A stretch of 64,000 bases of DNA from Rhizophagus irregularis (taxonomy: Eukaryota; Glomeromycota; Glomeromycetes; Glomerales; Glomeraceae). Of the stretch, positions 58,805 through 64,000 are shown one piece after another. The DNA lies in the NCBI RefSeq assembly GCF_026210795.1, contig NC_089453.1, positions 2,296,501 through 2,360,500 on the forward strand, given 5' to 3'. The position numbers and the translations under genes are program-made. The notes below the pieces were generated by a model that was given only the letters and a program-made list of their open reading frames with translations, had not been told where the DNA came from and searched no databases. The first letter of the stretch is position 1, and each line of letters starts with the position of its first letter.

Positions 58805-60683
58805 TTCGAATGTCATGATTTTATTAGAAATGAACAAGTTCAAAATAAATCACATTTCATACATTTACAGTATTTGTTATGGCGAATTTTTATCGCCGTT
58901 TTTCTCCATGTTTTAACTAAAATTAAAAATTTTCGTTGATTTTTATTTTTCGGGCTATATTTCATTGATCTGCACTATGGTGGTTTACGTAATGGATAAT
59001 AAAACATTATTTGCCATTAGAATTTTTTGAATTTTTTTTTCAATTTTAATCATTATACAAAAATTAGAATTACGTAATAGCACATGGGCAAATCTAAATT
59101 TAGGATTCATTTATTGTAACTTTTGACATCTATTTTTATCAAAAATAGATTTATCACTGTTTTCGATTTAGTTGAAACTGATCAAATTATAAATAAAAAT
59201 AATAAAATACGAAAACACTTAATCACATGTTGATCAACAATGATCAGCCAATGAAATTTAAACACATAATAATTTACTAAGTAAAATAATTATTTTTCGC
59301 GTTCAAACTTCAAACTTTCAAAAGTTCAAAAGAAAATTTTATTATTATGCCTTTTACAACTTTACAATAATTAAAAAATTTCACCAACCATTTAAAAATA
59401 ATAATTACTATTTTAAATAAAAAATTATTCACAGATAATTGAAATGTTACAAAGTTTATATAGTACTGTAATTATGGCGATTTTTTTTAAAAAAAAAAGT
59501 CAAAATCTTAGTGTTCTGTAATTCAAATGATTCTTTAATTTTGAAAGAAGAAATAAATCTTTTTCTAATTATAATCCAAAAATTGCTCAAACACAAATAC
59601 CAACGCATTTATCTATAGTTATTAATAATAACAAAACTTTTTTTATATACAGCCAGAGACCATGTATTTTTAAATGTTTATAAGTATTTTCAGTTAAATA
59701 CTTCAGTTAAATAAAAAATAATAATATAATACTTAGTATGAAGTTGCAGTTTTCGGTAAGGGACTGCTGTTATACTTCCATTATACTTAGAGTTGAATCG
59801 CTAGTAATCTCCCATTGAAACATTACGAAAAAAAAAAAAACATTATAAAAGTAATATAGGAGTGGCTTAGCATAATGCATCAATCAAAATGCACCCCTTT
59901 TTTGTGTGTTCATATGTGAAACGACTGAAACGTGATGCTTTATTAGTACAGTTTCACAAAATTACGAGTTTTCCGTCTTTTAATTATAATTGATCGACAA
60001 GCCGCAGTTTCAGCCAAATTGAAAACGGCGATAATTTATATATTTAACTTTATTATTTAAAAAAAAAATTCTTTTTTTTATTTAGTATTTGTGTATTTGT
60101 AAGTATATTTGTGAGTATAACAGGATTCTTAATTTATAATAATCATTTATTATACTATGTATCGTCAAATTTCTAAGAACATAAGAAAATTATTATTATT
60201 ACAATTTAATATATTTATTAGTACAAAGATTTTTGTACACCTATATAAATAATAGTTATTAGTTTTTTATTTATGAAAATTTTCAATTCATACCAATTTA
60301 TTTGCAATTTCATTTAATAAAATGCTTATAAAAATGTTTCTAATAATCTTAAAATTTTCAAAAATTAAGCTTGTTTATTTTTAAATTAAAATTTTTTTTT
60401 TATTTAGATTTTACTTAATTAGAGCTTTTAATTAATAAAATACATAAATTGTTTGAAATTTTGCATGTCTACTATACACAGTGAAATTCGCCAATCTGTT
60501 TCAAATAGGTATGATGCAGATCAGTGCATCGGAAAAAATATGACCCAAAAAAATTCATTTTTGTAGTAACTTCGTTAAATATTCCCTTTTAGTAACCAAT
60601 TCATGGCATATTGAATAAAAAAAAAAATTAAAATTTTTTTTCAAAAAAATTATTTTCAATAAAAAAATTTCTAAAATAACCAA
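58805..60683. other. gene-free stretch before the Sel1 gene
   Basis: AT-rich and without a gene. It contains an rRNA-like word at 59795-59809 (separate entry). An in-frame TAA at 60672-60674 lies just before the Sel1 start codon. Confidence 0.5.
59755..59830 (+). other. possible small-subunit rRNA 3' fragment
   Basis: GAATCGCTAGTAATC (59795-59809) is identical to the highly conserved word near the 3' end of small-subunit rRNA (E. coli about 1340-1355). The preceding bases TTAGAGTT also resemble that helix. The similarity fades within about 20 bases on the right, so at most a tiny fragment, perhaps of mitochondrial origin. Confidence 0.3.
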
Positions 60684-63600
60684 ATGGGAACTAACCTTGG
60701 TAATCCAACCAATAGTTATTATGATGGAAAAGGAACAGTAAAGAATTTAGAAGAAGCCTTTCATTGGCATCAAAAAGCAGCAGAGAATGGTCATATTAAT
60801 GCAATGAATAGTTTAGCCATATGTTATAATAATGGAAAAGGAACAAAAAAGAATTTAGAAAAAGCCTTTTATTGGTATCAAAAAGCAGCAGAAAATGGTG
60901 TTAAAGAAGCAATGTTTAATTTAACCACAAGTTACGAAAATGGAGAAGGAACAGAAAAGAATTTAGAAAAAGCCTTTTATTGGTATCAAAAAGCAGCAGA
61001 AAATGGTCATATTATTGCAATGTTTTATTTAGCAACATGTTATAAAAATGGTGAAGGAACAGAAAAGAATTTAGAAAAATCCTTTCATTGGTATCAAAAA
61101 GCAGCAGAAAATGGTAATAAAGAAGCAATGTTTTATTTAGCATTATACTATGAAAATGGAAGAGGAACAGTAAAGAATTTAAAAAAAGCCTTATATTGGT
61201 ATCAAAAAGCAGCAGAAAATGATGTTAAAGAAGCAATGAATAATTTGGCCATATGTTATGAAAATGGAGAAGGAACAGTAAAGAATTTAGAAGAAGCCTT
61301 TCATTGGTATCAAAAAGCAGTAGGAAGTGGTGATAAAGTAGCAATGTATAGTTTAGCCATATGTTATGAAAATGGAAAAGGAACAAAAAAGAATTTAGAA
61401 ACAGCCTTTTATTGGTATCAAAAAGCAGCAAAAAATGGTGATAAAGATGCAATGAATAGTTTAGCCATATGTTATAAAAATGGAGAAGGAACAAAAAAGA
61501 ATTTAAAAAAAGCCTTTCATTGGTATCAAAAAGCAGCAGAAAATGGTCAGAGTAGTGCAATGAATTATTTTGCCATATGTTATAAAAATGGAGAAGGAAC
61601 AAAAAAGAATTTAGAAAAAGCCTTTTATCAAAAAGTAGCAGAAAATGGTGATTCTGATGCAATGAATAATTTAGCCATATGTTATGAAAATGGAGAAGGA
61701 ACAGAAAAGAATTTAGAAAAAGCCTTTCATTGGTATCAAAAAGCAGCAGAGAATGGTCATATTAATGCAATGAATAGTTTAGCCATATGTTATGAAAATG
61801 GAAATGGAACAAAAAAGAATTTAGAAAAAGCCTTTCATTGGTATCAAAAAGCAGCAGAAAATGACCATATTGGTGCAATGTATAGTTTAGCTATATGCTA
61901 TGAAAATGGAGAAGGAACAGAAAAGAATTTAGAAAAAGCCTTTTGTTGGTATCAAAAAGCAACAGAAAATGGCAATATTAATGCAATGTATAATTTAGCC
62001 ATAAGTTATGAAAATGGAAAAGGAACAGAAAAGAATTTAGAAAAAGCCTTTCATTGGTATCAAAAAGCAGTAGGAAATTGTCATATTAATGCAATGAATA
62101 GTTTAGCCATATGTTATAAAAATGGAAAAGGAACAGAAAAGAATTTAGAAAAAGCCTTTCATTGGTATCAAAAAGCAGTAGAAAATGGAGACAGAAAAGC
62201 AATATTTTATTTAGCCATAAGTTACGAAAATGGAGAAGGAACAGAAAAGAATTTAGAAAAAGCCTTTCATTGGTATCAAAAAGCAGCAGAAAATGGCCAT
62301 ATTAATGCAATGAATAGTTTAGCCATATGTTATGTAAATGGAAAAGGAACAAAAAAGAATTTAGCAAAATCCTTTCATTGGTATCAAAAAGCAGCAGAAA
62401 ATGATCATATTGGTGCAATGTATAGTTTAGCTATATGTTATGAAAATGGAGAAGGAACAGAAAAGAATTTAGAAAAAGCCTTTTATTGGTATCAAAAAGC
62501 AGCAGAAAATAGTGATTCTTATGCAATGAATAGTTTAGCCATATGTTATGTAAATGGAAAAGGAACAGAAAAGAATTTAGAAAAAGCCTTTTATTGGTAT
62601 CAAAAAGCAGCAGAAAATGGTGTTAAAGAAGCAATGTTTTATTTAGCAACATGTTATGAAAATGGAAGAGGAACAGAAAAGAATTTAGAAATATCCTTTC
62701 ATTGGTATCAAAAAGCAGCAGAAAATTGCGGTGAAAATGCAATGTATTATTTAGCATTATGCTATGAAAATGGAAGAGGAACAGTAAAGAATTTAGAAAA
62801 AGCCTTTTATTGGTATCAAAAAGCAGCAGAAAATGATGTTAAAGAAGCAATGAATAATTTGGCCATATTTTATGAAAATGGAGAAGGAACAAAAAAGAAT
62901 TTAAAAAAAGCCTTTCATTGGTATCAAAAAGCAGCAGAAAATGGTAATTCTGATGCAATGATTAATTTAGCCAAATGTTATAAAAATGGAAAAGGAACAA
63001 AAAAGAATTTAAAAAAAGTGTATCAAAAAGCTGCAGAAAATGGTCATATTAATGCAATGAGTAGTTTAGCCATATGTTATGAAAATGGAAAAGGAACAAA
63101 AAAGAATTTAAAAAAAGCCTTTTATTGGTATCAAAAAGCAGCAGAAAATGGTGACGAAAAAGCAATATTTTATTTAGCCATAAGTTACGAAAATGGGGAA
63201 GGAACAGAAAAGAATTTAGAAAAAGCCTTTCATTGGTATCAAAAAGCAGCAGAAAATAGTAATGAAGTGGCAATGTTTCATTTAGCCATATGTTATAAAA
63301 ATGGGGAAGGAACAGAAAAGAATTTAGAAAAAGCCTTTTATTGGTATCAAAAAGCAGTAGTAAATGGTAATGAAGTAGCAATGTTTAATTTAGCCATATG
63401 CTATGTAAATGGAAAAGGAACAGAAAAGAATTTAGAAAAAGCCTTTCATTGGTATCAAAAAGCAGCAGAAAATGGTCATATTAATGCAATGAATAGTTTA
63501 GCCATATGTTATGAAAATGGAGAAGGAACAGAAAAGAATTTAGAAAAAGCCTTTGGTTGGTATCAAAAAGCAGCAGAAAATGGCCATATTAATGCAATGA

Positions 63601-64000
63601 ATAGTTTAGCCATATGTTATGAAAATGGAGAAGGAACAGAAAAGAATTTAGAAAAAGCCTTTGATTGGTATCAAAAAGCAGCAGAAAATGGCCATATTAA
63701 TGCAATGAATAGTTTAGCCATATGTTATGAAAATGGAGAAGGAACAGAAAAAAAATTAGAAAAAGCCTTTGGTTGGTACCAAAAAGCAGCAGAAAATGGC
63801 CATATTAATGCAATGAATAGTTTAGCCATATGTTATGAAAATGGAGAAGGAACAGAAAAGAATTTAGAAAAAGCCTTTTGTTGGTACCAAAAAGCAGTAG
63901 AAAATGGTAATAAAGTAGCAATGATTAATTTAGCCATATGTTATGAAAATGGAGAAGGAACAGAAAAGAATTTAGAAAAAGCCTTTGGTTGGTATCAAAA
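60684..64000 (+). CDS. Sel1-repeat protein, 3' end outside window
   Basis: The frame is open from the ATG at 60684 to the window end, about 1105 codons. It consists of about 30 Sel1-type repeats of 36 residues (108 bases), each like NGEGTEKNLEKAFHWYQKAA followed by ENGHINAMNSLAICYE. Conserved marks are the GT, A-WY-KAA and A---L---Y positions of Sel1 helices. Such arrays form a curved solenoid that binds partner proteins. In this fungal group Sel1 arrays often follow a kinase domain; none is seen upstream. The array begins with a part repeat and a short leader (MGTNLGNPTNSYY). Two repeats have in-frame deletions of 6 and 9 bases (about 61628 and 63019). An in-frame TAA at 60672 supports this start. 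Repeats after about 63430 are almost identical. Confidence 0.85.
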   Translation, partial: MGTNLGNPTNSYYDGKGTVKNLEEAFHWHQKAAENGHINAMNSLAICYNNGKGTKKNLEKAFYWYQKAAENGVKEAMFNLTTSYENGEGTEKNLEKAFYWYQKAAENGHIIAMFYLATCYKNGEGTEKNLEKSFHWYQKAAENGNKEAMFYLALYYENGRGTVKNLKKALYWYQKAAENDVKEAMNNLAICYENGEGTVKNLEEAFHWYQKAVGSGDKVAMYSLAICYENGKGTKKNLETAFYWYQKAAKNGDKDAMNSLAICYKNGEGTKKNLKKAFHWYQKAAENGQSSAMNYFAICYKNGEGTKKNLEKAFYQKVAENGDSDAMNNLAICYENGEGTEKNLEKAFHWYQKAAENGHINAMNSLAICYENGNGTKKNLEKAFHWYQKAAENDHIGAMYSLAICYENGEGTEKNLEKAFCWYQKATENGNINAMYNLAISYENGKGTEKNLEKAFHWYQKAVGNCHINAMNSLAICYKNGKGTEKNLEKAFHWYQKAVENGDRKAIFYLAISYENGEGTEKNLEKAFHWYQKAAENGHINAMNSLAICYVNGKGTKKNLAKSFHWYQKAAENDHIGAMYSLAICYENGEGTEKNLEKAFYWYQKAAENSDSYAMNSLAICYVNGKGTEKNLEKAFYWYQKAAENGVKEAMFYLATCYENGRGTEKNLEISFHWYQKAAENCGENAMYYLALCYENGRGTVKNLEKAFYWYQKAAENDVKEAMNNLAIFYENGEGTKKNLKKAFHWYQKAAENGNSDAMINLAKCYKNGKGTKKNLKKVYQKAAENGHINAMSSLAICYENGKGTKKNLKKAFYWYQKAAENGDEKAIFYLAISYENGEGTEKNLEKAFHWYQKAAENSNEVAMFHLAICYKNGEGTEKNLEKAFYWYQKAVVNGNEVAMFNLAICYVNGKGTEKNLEKAFHWYQKAAENGHINAMNSLAICYENGEGTEKNLEKAFGWYQKAAENGHINAMNSLAICYENGEGTEKNLEKAFDWYQKAAENGHINAMNSLAICYENGEGTEKKLEKAFGWYQKAAENGHINAMNSLAICYENGEGTEKNLEKAFCWYQKAVENGNKVAMINLAICYENGEGTEKNLEKAFGWYQ

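Noticed and set aside
61225-63381. minus-strand frames repeating HHFLLLFDTN
   Set aside because: Shadows of the Sel1 repeat array on the plus strand.
1-64000. CRISPR arrays, operons, ribosome-binding sites and bacterial terminators
   Set aside because: The sequence is eukaryotic; direct repeats here are minisatellites or gene repeats without spacer structure.
1-64000. tRNA genes
   Set aside because: No cloverleaf with intact A and B box words was found by eye on either strand; a covariance-model scan would be decisive.

Overview
The window is very AT-rich and eukaryotic, with many short phase-1 introns, and it closely resembles an accessory (repeat-rich) region of an arbuscular mycorrhizal fungus of the Rhizophagus irregularis type. 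I infer this from what I know of that genome: large families of tyrosine-kinase-like (TKL) protein kinases with an N-terminal CxxC/CxxC knuckle and an NFxNWTSGN motif, F-box proteins with a leucine-rich tail, BTB/BACK proteins, MIR-domain proteins, Sel1-repeat proteins and TRP-like channels. No database search was run, so family names rest on motif recognition.

Layout. 1-7.5 kb: repeats, two hAT-type miniature elements and one broken copy of a small secreted protein (SSP). 8-14 kb: the rest of an SSP cluster, with two intact two-exon genes (8416-8857 and 13447-13870) and one frameshifted copy split by mobile elements; upstream blocks are repeated with the genes. 14.8-16.5 kb: a decayed BTB/BACK gene and a terminal-inverted-repeat (TIR) element holding a broken coding piece. 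16.8-20.9 kb, minus strand: an eight-exon TRP-like channel with a beta-propeller-like N-terminus and a C-terminal coiled coil. 21-25 kb: a minisatellite, a third hAT miniature element and relics. 25.1-26.6 kb: an F-box gene. 27.5-29.8 kb: a nine-exon kinase. 30.3-32.4 kb: kinase and F-box fragments. 32.6-33.9 kb: a Tc1/mariner copy. 34.8-36.0 kb: an unidentified decayed gene. 36.6-40.3 kb: a sister kinase cut by a TIR element. 42.3-43.5 kb, minus strand: a MIR-domain gene with a one-base frameshift. 43.9-46.6 and 52.5-55.2 kb: a 2.7-kb segmental duplication, each copy carrying a six-exon kinase. Between them lie a large minisatellite, a hidden three-exon gene (48128-48795, minus) and a decayed coiled-coil gene. 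57.9-58.8 kb: a decayed member of a multicopy family. 60.7-64.0 kb: a Sel1-repeat gene running off the window.

How it fits together. The dominant theme is gene-family turnover: tandem and segmental copies of signalling (kinase), adaptor (F-box, BTB) and secreted genes in several stages of decay, with mobile elements landing inside some copies while sister copies keep the empty site. Exon models were drawn by eye from GT/AG sites, reading-frame continuity and paralogue comparison; the sums of exon lengths are consistent with uninterrupted frames for the genes called CDS.
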